Part shown: in pieces, positions 42,963 to 51,680 of the stretch
Layout: each line of letters starts with the position of its first letter
Numbering within the stretch: the first letter of the stretch is position 1
Assembly (NCBI RefSeq): GCF_900106065.1
Contig: NZ_LT629796.1
Coordinates: forward strand, 4,495,501 to 4,559,500
DNA length: 64,000 bases
DNA from: Pseudomonas mandelii
GTDB lineage: Bacteria; Pseudomonadota; Gammaproteobacteria; Pseudomonadales; Pseudomonadaceae
Direction of reading: 5' to 3'
Notes under the pieces: generated by a model
Databases searched by the model: none
Seen by the model: the letters and a program-made list of their open reading frames with translations, nothing else
Told to the model about the DNA's origin: nothing
Made by a program: the position numbers and the translations under genes

Positions 42963-44581
42963 TGAGCAAAACCTACGACTACATCATCATCGGTGCGGGG
43001 TCATCTGGCTGCGTTTTGGCCAATCGCTTGTCCGCCGACTCGACCGTTTCGGTGCTGCTGATCGAGAGCGGCCCGGATCACACCAGCCCGTTGATTGCCA
43101 TGCCCCGTGGCATTGGCAAACTGCTCAGCCCCGGCAATCCGCATGTGTGGAGCTACAAGGCGGCACGCGGTGAGGGCATGAGCGACGAGCAATGGCTCAA
43201 GGGCAAAACGATTGGTGGCTCCAGTTCGGTCAACGGCATGGTCTACGTACGGGGAGCACCCGCCGATTATGACCATTGGGAAGCGCAAGGCTGCGCCGGT
43301 TGGGGCTGGAAAGACATGGGCCGGCAGTTTGTCGCCCTCGAAGACCACCAGTTGGGCAAGAGCCAATGGCGCGGAGTCGGTGGTCCGCTCAAAGTCACCG
43401 TGCACCCGTCGGGCCACGCCCTGTGCGATGCCGTCATCAGCGCGGCCGGTGAGCTGGGTGTGGCGCGCACTGAAGACACCAATCATATCGACTCGGTCAC
43501 TCAGGGTGGCTTCGGCTATCAGCCGCAAACCACCTGGAAAGGCAAGCGATTCAGCGCCGCCAAGGCCTTTCTCGACCCGGTGCGCGCACGTCCGAATTTG
43601 ACGGTAATGACCGGCACGGATGTGCAACGCATCGAGTTCAGCAAGCACCGTGCCTGTGCCGTGCAGGTCAACAACAGCGCCGGCAAGGGACGCTTCGAAG
43701 TGCGCCGCGAGGTGTTGTTGTGCGCCGGTGCCATTGAATCGCCGAAGCTGTTGCAACTGTCTGGCATCGGCCCCGCCGCACTGTTGAACTCGCTGGGTAT
43801 CAGTGTGCTGCACGACGCCCCCGAGGTCGGGCGCAACCTGCGTGAGCACGTGTACATGGCCATGCAGTACCGGGTCACCCGTGGCAGCTTCAATCATTGC
43901 TTCCATGGGATTGGGTTACTCGGTGCAGTGGCCCAATACTTTTTGCGCAAGAAAGGACCGATGACCCACGCCGCCCACGAGGCCGGCGGCTTTATCAAGA
44001 CCCGCCCCGAACTGGAGCGACCGGACGCGCAAATTGGCGTCAGCCTCTATTCCATGGACGGTGACGGCAACAAGGTCGAAATCGACAAGCAGCCCGGCCT
44101 GACCATCGGCGGCTATTTCCTGCGTCCACAGAGCCAGGGTGAGGTGCGCATTCAATCGGCAGACGCCACGGTTCCACCCCGGATTAACGCCAATTATTTG
44201 AGCGCCGAGATCGATCGCACCTCCGCAATTGCCTTGTTTCGCTGGTTCCGCCGTCTGGCTGCGCAGCCGGTGCTCAAGCCATTCATTGTCGGCGAGCTGA
44301 CACCGGGGCCGAAGGTTGAAAGCGACGCGCAAATTCTTGCCGCGTTCCGCCGCTTCGGCCAGACCGCCTATCACGTTTCCGGAACCTGTCGCATGGGTGC
44401 CGACAGCGCCTCGGTGCTCGACCCTGAACTGCGAGTGCGTGGCGTCGAGGGCCTGCGTGTGGTCGACACCTCGGTGATGCCGTGCCTGGTTTCTGGCAAC
44501 ACCAATGCCCCGGCCATGGCCATTGCCATGCGCGCTGCAGAAATCATTACCGGCAAAGTCTCAGGAGATCCAACACCATGA
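42962..44581 (+). CDS. GMC-family FAD-dependent alcohol dehydrogenase
   Basis: A 539-residue GMC oxidoreductase. FAD motif YDYIIIGAGSSGCVLANRLS at residues 4-23, GGSSSVNGMVYVRG as GMC signature 1, AGAIESPKLLQLSGIG as signature 2, and catalytic-site segments AYHVSGTCRMG (His) and SGNTNAPAMAIAMRAAEII (Asn) near the end. It oxidises a primary alcohol to an aldehyde, passing electrons to a quinone or oxygen. The stop overlaps the aldehyde dehydrogenase start as ATGA, which links alcohol and aldehyde oxidation. Confidence 0.9.
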   Translation: MSKTYDYIIIGAGSSGCVLANRLSADSTVSVLLIESGPDHTSPLIAMPRGIGKLLSPGNPHVWSYKAARGEGMSDEQWLKGKTIGGSSSVNGMVYVRGAPADYDHWEAQGCAGWGWKDMGRQFVALEDHQLGKSQWRGVGGPLKVTVHPSGHALCDAVISAAGELGVARTEDTNHIDSVTQGGFGYQPQTTWKGKRFSAAKAFLDPVRARPNLTVMTGTDVQRIEFSKHRACAVQVNNSAGKGRFEVRREVLLCAGAIESPKLLQLSGIGPAALLNSLGISVLHDAPEVGRNLREHVYMAMQYRVTRGSFNHCFHGIGLLGAVAQYFLRKKGPMTHAAHEAGGFIKTRPELERPDAQIGVSLYSMDGDGNKVEIDKQPGLTIGGYFLRPQSQGEVRIQSADATVPPRINANYLSAEIDRTSAIALFRWFRRLAAQPVLKPFIVGELTPGPKVESDAQILAAFRRFGQTAYHVSGTCRMGADSASVLDPELRVRGVEGLRVVDTSVMPCLVSGNTNAPAMAIAMRAAEIITGKVSGDPTP

Positions 44582-46068
44582 GTGTTCCCTTTACCCAGCT
44601 GGACAAGCTGTACATCGATGGGGCGTGGGTGGGTGTCGACGGTCCGCGCGAAGCGGTGCTCAACCCCGCCACCGAAGCGGTCATCGGTCATGCACCGAGC
44701 GGTGATCTGCACAGCGCCGACGCGGCCATTGCCGCCGCTCGCAACGCCTTTGATAACGGCCCCTGGCCGTGGTTGAGCATGACCGAACGAGCCGGGTACA
44801 TGCGGCGGATGCACGCCGCTTTGGTGGCCAAAAGGGAGCAGATTGCCGCGCTGATCATCGCTGAAGTCGGCTGCTCGCAAGGCGTGACTTACGCCATGCA
44901 GGTGGATATGCCGCTGGGCCATGTGCTGACCGCGATCGCGCAGTCTCTGCACGGCGACAGCCTGCAGATTCCAGTGCAGGCCAATCCCAATCCGTTCAAC
45001 CCGACCGGGCCGATGATCCTCGGCAGCGGCACGGTGGAGCGTGAGGCGATTGGGGTGGTGGCCGGTATCACCGGCTACAACTTTCCGTTTCTGCTCAATC
45101 TGGCCAAGGTGTTTCCCGCCTTGCTGGCCGGCAACACCCTGATGCTCAAACCTTCGCCATTTACCCCGTACTCGGCGCTGTTGTTTGGTCAGATCGCTGA
45201 AGAAATCGGCTTGCCCAAAGGCGTGCTCAACATTGTCACCGGCGGTATTGAAGTGGGCAGCCTGCTGAGCAGCGACCCGCGTGTGGACATGGTCTCGTTC
45301 ACCGGTTCGGAAACGGTGGGGATGAGCATCATGAGTCAGGCAGCGCCGACCCTGAAGCGCGTGCATCTGGAACTGGGCGGCAAATCGGCATTGATCGTGC
45401 GCGCCGATGCCGACATTCAGGCCACCGCCTTGGGGGCCGTTGCCGGGCTGGCGGTCAACGCGGGGCAGGGCTGTGCGCTGCTGACGCGCTTCGTGGTGCA
45501 TCACTCGGTACGCGAGCAATTCGTGCAGTGCGCCAAAGCCATTGCCGGGCAGTGGAAGGTCGGTGACCCGGCGGATCCCAGCGTGATGATGGGCCCGCTG
45601 ATCCGCGAGTCGCAGCGCGCCAAGGTCGAGCATTTCATCGCCAGCGGCCGCGATGCCGGGGCCGCGCTGGTGTGTGGTGGTGGCCGACCTGCGCACCTGC
45701 GCCAGGGCTTCTTCAGCGACATCACCCTGTTCGATGACGTGCGCAACGACATGCTGATTGCCCAAGAGGAAATCTTCGGGCCGGTGGGGGTGGTGATCGG
45801 TTTCGACAGCGATGACGAAGCCGTGGCCATCGCCAATGATTCGCGCTTTGGCCTCAACGCTGCCGTGGCTTCGGCCGATGCCGCCACCGCCTACGCCCTG
45901 GCCAGACGCATCCGTGCGGGCAGCGTGTACCTCAATGGCGGCAGCGGCAGCCTGCCTTATGCGCCGATTGGCGGCTTCAAGCGTTCAGGCCTGGGCCGCG
46001 AATTCGGGCCGAACTGGCTCAAAGAGTTCACCCAGGAAAAATCCATCATTTACCCCATCGGGCGCTAG
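44578..46068 (+). CDS. NAD(P)-dependent aldehyde dehydrogenase
   Basis: A 496-residue ALDH-superfamily enzyme. ITGYNFPFLLNLAKVFPALL and NTLMLKPSPFTP give the cofactor site, HLELGGKSALIV carries the general-base Glu and NAGQGCALLTRF the catalytic Cys; EEIFGPVGVVIGF is the usual C-terminal motif. It starts inside the GMC stop (ATGA) and should oxidise the aldehyde from the P450/GMC steps to the carboxylic acid that the CoA-transferase can activate. Confidence 0.92.
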   Translation: MSVPFTQLDKLYIDGAWVGVDGPREAVLNPATEAVIGHAPSGDLHSADAAIAAARNAFDNGPWPWLSMTERAGYMRRMHAALVAKREQIAALIIAEVGCSQGVTYAMQVDMPLGHVLTAIAQSLHGDSLQIPVQANPNPFNPTGPMILGSGTVEREAIGVVAGITGYNFPFLLNLAKVFPALLAGNTLMLKPSPFTPYSALLFGQIAEEIGLPKGVLNIVTGGIEVGSLLSSDPRVDMVSFTGSETVGMSIMSQAAPTLKRVHLELGGKSALIVRADADIQATALGAVAGLAVNAGQGCALLTRFVVHHSVREQFVQCAKAIAGQWKVGDPADPSVMMGPLIRESQRAKVEHFIASGRDAGAALVCGGGRPAHLRQGFFSDITLFDDVRNDMLIAQEEIFGPVGVVIGFDSDDEAVAIANDSRFGLNAAVASADAATAYALARRIRAGSVYLNGGSGSLPYAPIGGFKRSGLGREFGPNWLKEFTQEKSIIYPIGR

Positions 46069-46107
46069 CCATGCAGCCCTGCGACCGGGGTGCAGACAAA
46101 ACGACTG

Positions 46108-46122
46108 ACAATAAAAACAAAA
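46108..46122 (+). promoter_or_regulatory. CA motif in leader of DUF1302 copy 2
   Basis: ACAATAAAAACAAAA contains AATAAAAA, an AANAANAA match, just before the GGTGG ribosome-binding site. The surrounding leader CGACTGA...AATAA...AAAAGGT is shared with DUF1302 copy 3, so the leader was duplicated with the gene. Confidence 0.45.
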
Positions 46123-46132
46123 GGTGGTTTGC

Positions 46133-47800
46133 ATGAAAAAGATCAGTAAACAGGGGCGCATGCGAGCCCAGCGGGCGATGGTACTGCTGGCGGTCGGGGA
46201 AATGGCGTTGGGTTTCGGTGGTGCGGTGTTGGCGGCACCGATCGAACTGTCCAACCCGGACTTTCACCTGCGTTGGGACAACACCCTGCGCTACAACCTG
46301 GGGATGCGCATGGAGGACCAGGACCGGCGCATCATGAACAACCCCAACTACGATGAATCCGACGGTAAGTTCGACAAGGGCGACATCGTCACCAACCGTA
46401 TCGACTTGCTCACCGAACTCGATTTTGCCTACCGCAAGGACTGGGGAGCGCGGCTCAGCGCTGCCGGCTGGTATGACCAGGCGTACCACGATAACGATGT
46501 GCGCAGTCATGTTGCCGGATTCCAGACCAGCTATGACAACGATCATTACAGTTCGGAAGTGAAGCGCTACGTCGAAGGCCCCTCGGGGGAAATACTCGAC
46601 GCCTTCGTCTGGAAGAACTTTCGCCTGGGCGATGCATCGGTGAACGTCAAGATTGGCCGCCATACCAACTTCTGGGGCGAAGGATTACTGTTCGGCGCCC
46701 ATGCGATTTCCTACTCGCAAGCGCCGCTCGATGGCGCCAAGGCGGTGACCAGTCCTGGCATTGAAACCAAGGAAGTGTTCTTGCCCATCGGACAGATATC
46801 CGTCAAGGCTCAGGCCACCGATAACCTGACCCTGGCCGCGCAGTATTTCTACGAGTGGGACTACACGCGCATCCCGTACGGCGGCACCTACTTTGGCGCG
46901 GCGGACCCGTTTTTCGAAGGCCCGGACCGCTTGCCGGTAGCCCCGGGTTTTTCCTTCAATCGGGAGAAATCGAAATACGGTCGCGACTCCGCCAACTGGG
47001 GTCTGATGGCCAAGTACGACGTTGAAGCGATTCAATCGACGTTGGGTGCGTACTACCGCCAGTTCGATGATTACCAGCCCTGGCTGGCGCCAGAAATTTC
47101 GGCTGCCACCGGCAGCTACCGCCTGGTATACCCACGCAGCGTCAAACTGGTCGGCCTGAGTCTTTCGACTGTGCTCGACACGGTGTCGATCGGTAGCGAG
47201 ATCTCGTATCGCAAGGGCGGTGCCTTGAACGCGGTCGGCGTCGACCCCTCCGACAACGAAGGGCCGCGTGGCGATACGTTCCACTTCGTCGCCAACGCCG
47301 TGTACGGCGTGCCGCGTAACTTTATCGCCAACAACGCCACCCTGGTGGGCGAGTTCGCCTACAGCCATCTGCGCAAAGTGACCGAGCACGAAGAGCTTTA
47401 TCTGGGTGAGAACAGCAGTAACTGCGTCGATCCACGAGTGGGCACGCCCGGCTCAGGTGGCAAACGCGACGGCTGTTCGACCCGGGATTACGCGGCCATC
47501 GCGGTCAATTACACCCCGCAATACCTGTCGGTATTCCCGTCCTGGGACATGACCGTACCGCTGACCGTCAATTATGGTCTGTCGGGCAACGCCGCCAGCG
47601 CCGGCGGCGGTAACGAAGGCGCGCTGACCTGGTCTGCGGGCGTGCAACTGACCTATGCCCAACGTTACGAATTTGGCTTGCGTTACTCCGACACGGACGC
47701 CCAATCGAAAAATATCCCCGGGGACACCGTCGGGGGGAACGGCGCCGTGGGCGGAACCGACCGTGGCTGGCTGGCCTTTACCTTCAAAACCTCCATCTAA
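46133..47800 (+). CDS. DUF1302 family outer-membrane protein (copy 2)
   Basis: A 555-residue predicted outer-membrane barrel with an N-terminal signal (MVLLAVGEMALGFGGAVLAA) and family motifs FHLRWDNTLRYNLGMRMEDQ, DESDGKFDKGDIVTNRIDLL and the C-terminal GWLAFTFKTSI. It is strikingly similar along its length to copy 3 (53903) and less so to copy 1, which points to duplication within the cluster. The start at 46133 is set by GGTGG; a GTG nine bases earlier is less likely. It is paired with a DUF1329 gene 27 bp downstream and lies after the P450-ALDH operon. Confidence 0.87.
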   Translation: MKKISKQGRMRAQRAMVLLAVGEMALGFGGAVLAAPIELSNPDFHLRWDNTLRYNLGMRMEDQDRRIMNNPNYDESDGKFDKGDIVTNRIDLLTELDFAYRKDWGARLSAAGWYDQAYHDNDVRSHVAGFQTSYDNDHYSSEVKRYVEGPSGEILDAFVWKNFRLGDASVNVKIGRHTNFWGEGLLFGAHAISYSQAPLDGAKAVTSPGIETKEVFLPIGQISVKAQATDNLTLAAQYFYEWDYTRIPYGGTYFGAADPFFEGPDRLPVAPGFSFNREKSKYGRDSANWGLMAKYDVEAIQSTLGAYYRQFDDYQPWLAPEISAATGSYRLVYPRSVKLVGLSLSTVLDTVSIGSEISYRKGGALNAVGVDPSDNEGPRGDTFHFVANAVYGVPRNFIANNATLVGEFAYSHLRKVTEHEELYLGENSSNCVDPRVGTPGSGGKRDGCSTRDYAAIAVNYTPQYLSVFPSWDMTVPLTVNYGLSGNAASAGGGNEGALTWSAGVQLTYAQRYEFGLRYSDTDAQSKNIPGDTVGGNGAVGGTDRGWLAFTFKTSI

Positions 47801-47827
47801 AAGAGCCAAGAAGCGGAGTACCTGTTT

Positions 47828-49189
47828 ATGAAAGGACAATTTGCATGGGCATTGGCGCTGTTGAGCATCGCTACTTGCAGCCAGGGGGCGGCACCGGCCG
47901 ACCAGGTGGCACAAATCGGTAAAACTGTGACGCCGTTCGGCGCGATCATCGCGGGTAATGCCGATGGCAGCATTCCCCCGTACACGGGTGGCCTGACGCA
48001 GAGCCCGCCAGGCTTCAAGCCGGACAGCGGATTCTGGGCCGACCCCTTCAAGGATGAAAAACCGCTGCTGCGGATCAACTCGAAAAACATGGAGCAGTAC
48101 GCCGACCGCTTGAGCGGCGGGCAAAAAATGCTGCTGAGTAAATTCCCCGACTACTATCTGGATATTTACCCCACCCACCGCACCGCGGCGTACCCGCAAG
48201 CGTTGCTCGATGCCTCGCTGCGCAACGCCAGCAACTGCCGCACGACCAAGGACAACCTTGCGGTCGATCCGGCGTGCCGAGGGGGGCTGCCGTTCCCGCT
48301 GCCGCAAAACGGCAACGAGGTCATCTGGAATCAGCAACTGCGCTACAAGGGCACGGGGTACACCACCACGGCATCGTCCAACAGTTGGGTAGTCGATTCC
48401 CAGGGTTCGGTGACCAAGACCGCCGAGTCCGCGACCATGGAAGAGGCGCCGTACTACCAGACTCAGCAGGCCGATCGCGATCCGCAGTTGTATTACCGCG
48501 CCTGGGCGTTGGACAGTTACCCGGCCCGCAGCGCCGGGCAACTGATCATCCTCGCCGACTACCTCGACCCGCAAAGCCAGCCACGGCGTGCCTGGAGTTA
48601 CACTCCAGGGATGCGCCGCATCAAGTTGGCGCCGGAGTTCGCCTACGACACGCCAGTGCCCAACCAGGGCGGTGTGAACCTGTTCGACGAATTGCAGATG
48701 TTCTCCGGCAGCCAGGACCGCTTCGACTACAAACTATTGGGCCGCAAGGAGATGTACATTCCGTACAACGCCTACAAGTTCTACTTCAGTTGCGGCCAGG
48801 AAGAACAGTTCAAGCCGCATCATGCCAACCCGGTTTGCGAGCGCTGGGAACTGCACCGGGTGTGGGTGGTGGAAGCGACCCTGAAACCGGGTAAACGCCA
48901 CGTCTACAGCAAGCGCACTTACTACCTCGACGAAGACACCTTTGGTGCCGGCCTGTATGACGCCTGGGACCAGGGCGGGGTGATGTATCGCGCACTGTTC
49001 CAGAGCGGCGTGCAGCTGTACGACAAAAACCTGCCGTACACGGTGAAAAACGTCAGCTATGACTTCAACAAAGGCATGTGGTCATTGCTCAACGATGGGC
49101 TCAAGGGCGGGTATCGGGTACACGATGCGCCATTATCGGAGCGCGATATGAAACCTGAGTCGATTGTTTCACAGGAGACACAACGCTGA
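47828..49189 (+). CDS. DUF1329 family periplasmic/outer-membrane protein (copy 2)
   Basis: A 453-residue secreted LolB-like protein: signal ALALLSIATCSQGAAPA, then VTPFGAIIAGNADGSIPPYT, GLPFPLPQNGNEVIWNQ and CERWELHRVWVVEATLKPGK. It forms a pair with DUF1302 copy 2 and is closely similar to copy 3 of its own family, so the pair duplicated as a unit. A strong terminator 23 bp after the stop ends the unit. Confidence 0.87.
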   Translation: MKGQFAWALALLSIATCSQGAAPADQVAQIGKTVTPFGAIIAGNADGSIPPYTGGLTQSPPGFKPDSGFWADPFKDEKPLLRINSKNMEQYADRLSGGQKMLLSKFPDYYLDIYPTHRTAAYPQALLDASLRNASNCRTTKDNLAVDPACRGGLPFPLPQNGNEVIWNQQLRYKGTGYTTTASSNSWVVDSQGSVTKTAESATMEEAPYYQTQQADRDPQLYYRAWALDSYPARSAGQLIILADYLDPQSQPRRAWSYTPGMRRIKLAPEFAYDTPVPNQGGVNLFDELQMFSGSQDRFDYKLLGRKEMYIPYNAYKFYFSCGQEEQFKPHHANPVCERWELHRVWVVEATLKPGKRHVYSKRTYYLDEDTFGAGLYDAWDQGGVMYRALFQSGVQLYDKNLPYTVKNVSYDFNKGMWSLLNDGLKGGYRVHDAPLSERDMKPESIVSQETQR

Positions 49190-49212
49190 TTTCATCGAGT
49201 GGACACGCATTT

Positions 49213-49237
49213 GCGGCCTGAGAGGGCCGCTTTTTTT
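49213..49237 (+). terminator. Rho-independent terminator after DUF1329 copy 2
   Basis: Stem GCGGCC (49213-49218) and GGCCGC (49225-49230) with a six-base loop, followed by seven T residues. It closes the operon running from the P450 gene or from DUF1302 copy 2. Confidence 0.88.
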
Positions 49238-49282
49238 GTCCGGATTTTATAAAAAGGCAGCCCTGCGACTCATATTTAAATG

Positions 49283-49303
49283 AACACATATTGGAAATGT
49301 GTT
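49283..49303. promoter_or_regulatory. Inverted repeat AACACAT-N7-ATGTGTT, candidate operator
   Basis: Perfect 7-bp arms spaced by seven bases in an AT-rich stretch about 95 bp upstream of the amidohydrolase gene. The spacing and size suit a dimeric regulator, and an AT-rich stretch (TATATTATTAG) follows. No T-run, so not a terminator. Confidence 0.5.
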
Positions 49304-49398
49304 TATATTATTAGAGGTGCAGTTATCCCTTAAATTGATCCGAATGCCCTGCGAGCGGGTCGTTCGGTCTGCTGGCTAATTACAACAAGGAGAACGCC

Positions 49399-50436
49399 AT
49401 GCTGATTGATGTCCACGCCCACTTGCTGACTGAGGGCATGCTGAACCGCCACGAGTTTTGGGGGCCATTCATGAAAGTGCAGGGGCTGACCGTGGGGCAT
49501 TTTTCCCTCGGCACCAAGCAACCGGCCAAAGCCGCGACGGATGCCGAAGCGCAGGCCAATATCCTCGCGCGCATGAGCCACGCCAGCCGTCGCAAGCTGA
49601 TGGCCGAGCGGGGTGTCGACAAACTGGTGATGTCGACGCCGTCTCACTGCTTTATGTATTGGGCGGGTGATTTCGCTAATGAATACGCACGCATTTGCAA
49701 CGACGAGTTGTCGGCATTTTGCCGGGCTGATCCCGACCACTTCGATTTCTGGTGCCACGCCAACCTCGCGGATCCGCTGAATGCGGCCAAGGAAATCGAA
49801 CGCGCGGTGACTCAGTTGGGCGCCAAGGGTGTGTGCGTCGGCGGGGCCAACTTCAATGGTCTGGAGGCTCACGACGAACGCCTGTTCCCCGTCTGGGAAA
49901 AACTCACCCAGCTGGATGTACCGATCATGGTGCACGGCTTCAACCAGTCGATTTACTGGGGTGAAAAACACACGGACGACAAGTTCGAAACCACGTCCAT
50001 CGTTGGTGACTGCGTCGATGAAACGCTGTTCTTCTGGTACCTGATCTGCGGCGGCGCGCTGGATGTTTTCCCGACGTTGAAAACCTACATCACTCACGCC
50101 GGTGGCATGGCGGTGTTCCAGTTGGGGCGCCTGAGCGAACTGAATCGGGCCATGGCACCGGACTCGCGCAATCAGCGGCCGTTGATGGATTACCTGCAGA
50201 ATTTTTACTTCGACCTCGACGTTCATGCGCCCGGCTTGCGTCGCGGTGTTGCCGAGGTGGTGGGGGCGGAGCGTCTGCTGTACGGCACCAACTTTGGCGG
50301 GGCCTATGACCATGGCGATCTGACCGAAGGCATCGGCTTGTCTGCTGAAGACCGCGAGAGGATTCGCAGCGGTAACGCGATTGAACTGCTCAAGCTGAAG
50401 GTGCCGGCCAACGCTGGTCGGGTGCTGACACCGTGA
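49399..50436 (+). CDS. ACMSD-like amidohydrolase family protein
   Basis: A 345-residue TIM-barrel protein of the amidohydrolase-2 family, related to aminocarboxymuconate semialdehyde decarboxylase and resorcylate decarboxylase. Metal ligands seen are His6 and His8 (DVHAHLL), His179 (IMVHGF) and His233 (ITHAGG). The conserved Asp of the GTDF/GSDY motif is Asn298 (LLYGTNFGGAYDHG), a change that should weaken metal binding or alter chemistry. AAGGAG precedes the ATG. The stop overlaps the next kinase-like gene as GTGA. It may cleave, hydrate or decarboxylate a ring-derived intermediate. Confidence 0.82.
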   Translation: MLIDVHAHLLTEGMLNRHEFWGPFMKVQGLTVGHFSLGTKQPAKAATDAEAQANILARMSHASRRKLMAERGVDKLVMSTPSHCFMYWAGDFANEYARICNDELSAFCRADPDHFDFWCHANLADPLNAAKEIERAVTQLGAKGVCVGGANFNGLEAHDERLFPVWEKLTQLDVPIMVHGFNQSIYWGEKHTDDKFETTSIVGDCVDETLFFWYLICGGALDVFPTLKTYITHAGGMAVFQLGRLSELNRAMAPDSRNQRPLMDYLQNFYFDLDVHAPGLRRGVAEVVGAERLLYGTNFGGAYDHGDLTEGIGLSAEDRERIRSGNAIELLKLKVPANAGRVLTP

Positions 50437-51620
50437 CGGATAGTCCGCTGGGGCGGCCTTACCCGCAGCGCAGTGGACGCCTGCCTCGACACCTGAGCGA
50501 GATCGACGCCGCCTGGCTTACGCAATTATTGCAGCCACGCTACCCAGGCATCGAGGTGCTGGCGTTGACGGCGGTGGAGGTACGTAACGGGCACACCACC
50601 AAATTCCGCGTCAGACTTGAGTTGAATGAGGTCGGTCAGCGCGCGGGTATTCCTGCGCACGTGTGCCTGAAGTCGAATTGGTCCGAAGGTTTCGAGAGCG
50701 GCGATATCTGTGAGCTGGAAGCGCGCTTTTATCAGTTGGCGAGCGGCTGGCCCGACGCGCCACTGCCAGAAATCTATTTCACCGACTGGGACGCCGATGG
50801 AGGCGGCCGAGGCGTGGTGATGATGGAAGACCTCGGCCTGGCCGCGGGGCAATTTGGCCATAGCACCGATCACCTGGGCGTGGACGGTGTGGCTCGGGGG
50901 CTGGAATCACTGGCGACCTTGCATGCTGCCACCTGGAACAGTCCGCAGCTACGGGGCCAGGGCTGGCTGCCGGTGTCGATGGCCAACCCGGTGGACAGCG
51001 ACGGCCTGCTGCGCATGTACAACTACATCAAGGTCAATCTGCGCAAACCGGAATACCACCGACTGTTGCCAAAGTGGATGTACCAGACACCGGAGTTATT
51101 CAGCCATGCCTTTGACGAATTGGCAGCCTTCGAACGGGAGCAGACGTCACCCGGCTGTCTGATCCATGGCGATTCACATCAGGGCAATAGTTTTTTACGC
51201 AGCGACGGTCAGCGCATCTGGCTGGATTGGCAGCTCGCCCGGTATGGCCGGCCATGGCGCGATGTCGCGTACTTCATGCTGGGTGCGTTGACCGTGGCGG
51301 AGCGTCGCGCCGATGCGCAGCGATTGCTGGCGATCTACCGCGACAAATTGATCAGCCTCGGTGCCGAGGGTGTGCTCGACCAGGATGCGGCCTGGGAGCA
51401 ATTGCGGCGTTGGCCGGTTTGGGGGATGCAGACCTGGATGTCGAACATGGATGAATGGGGGCAGGCGGGAATGCCGATGGTGGAACGTTTCTTCGCCGCC
51501 GCAGAAGACTTCGATACCGTACGCTTGCTGACCCATGGTCGTAAGCCTCGGCGGACGCCTTTACTTGGGCAGGATGCGCGGCCACTGACGCTAGCCTACC
51601 AGCACCTGTTGGAAAAATGA
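50433..51620 (+). CDS. APH/EcKinase-like phosphotransferase
   Basis: A 395-residue kinase-fold protein with an intact catalytic loop LIHGDSHQGNSFL and metal Asp in IWLDWQLARYGRPWRDVAY, plus VVMMEDLG at the hinge. The pattern is near the EcKinase/DUF1679 branch. It starts with GTG overlapping the amidohydrolase stop, so translation is coupled and the two enzymes likely act in series. It is the third APH-fold gene of the cluster. The substrate is probably a hydroxylated pathway acid or CoA ester rather than a drug. Confidence 0.82.
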   Translation: MTDSPLGRPYPQRSGRLPRHLSEIDAAWLTQLLQPRYPGIEVLALTAVEVRNGHTTKFRVRLELNEVGQRAGIPAHVCLKSNWSEGFESGDICELEARFYQLASGWPDAPLPEIYFTDWDADGGGRGVVMMEDLGLAAGQFGHSTDHLGVDGVARGLESLATLHAATWNSPQLRGQGWLPVSMANPVDSDGLLRMYNYIKVNLRKPEYHRLLPKWMYQTPELFSHAFDELAAFEREQTSPGCLIHGDSHQGNSFLRSDGQRIWLDWQLARYGRPWRDVAYFMLGALTVAERRADAQRLLAIYRDKLISLGAEGVLDQDAAWEQLRRWPVWGMQTWMSNMDEWGQAGMPMVERFFAAAEDFDTVRLLTHGRKPRRTPLLGQDARPLTLAYQHLLEK

Positions 51621-51680
51621 GCGAGACCAACCAGCAAGAGTGTGGACTCGCTCGACAATGCAAAACCACGGGCAAGTCAG

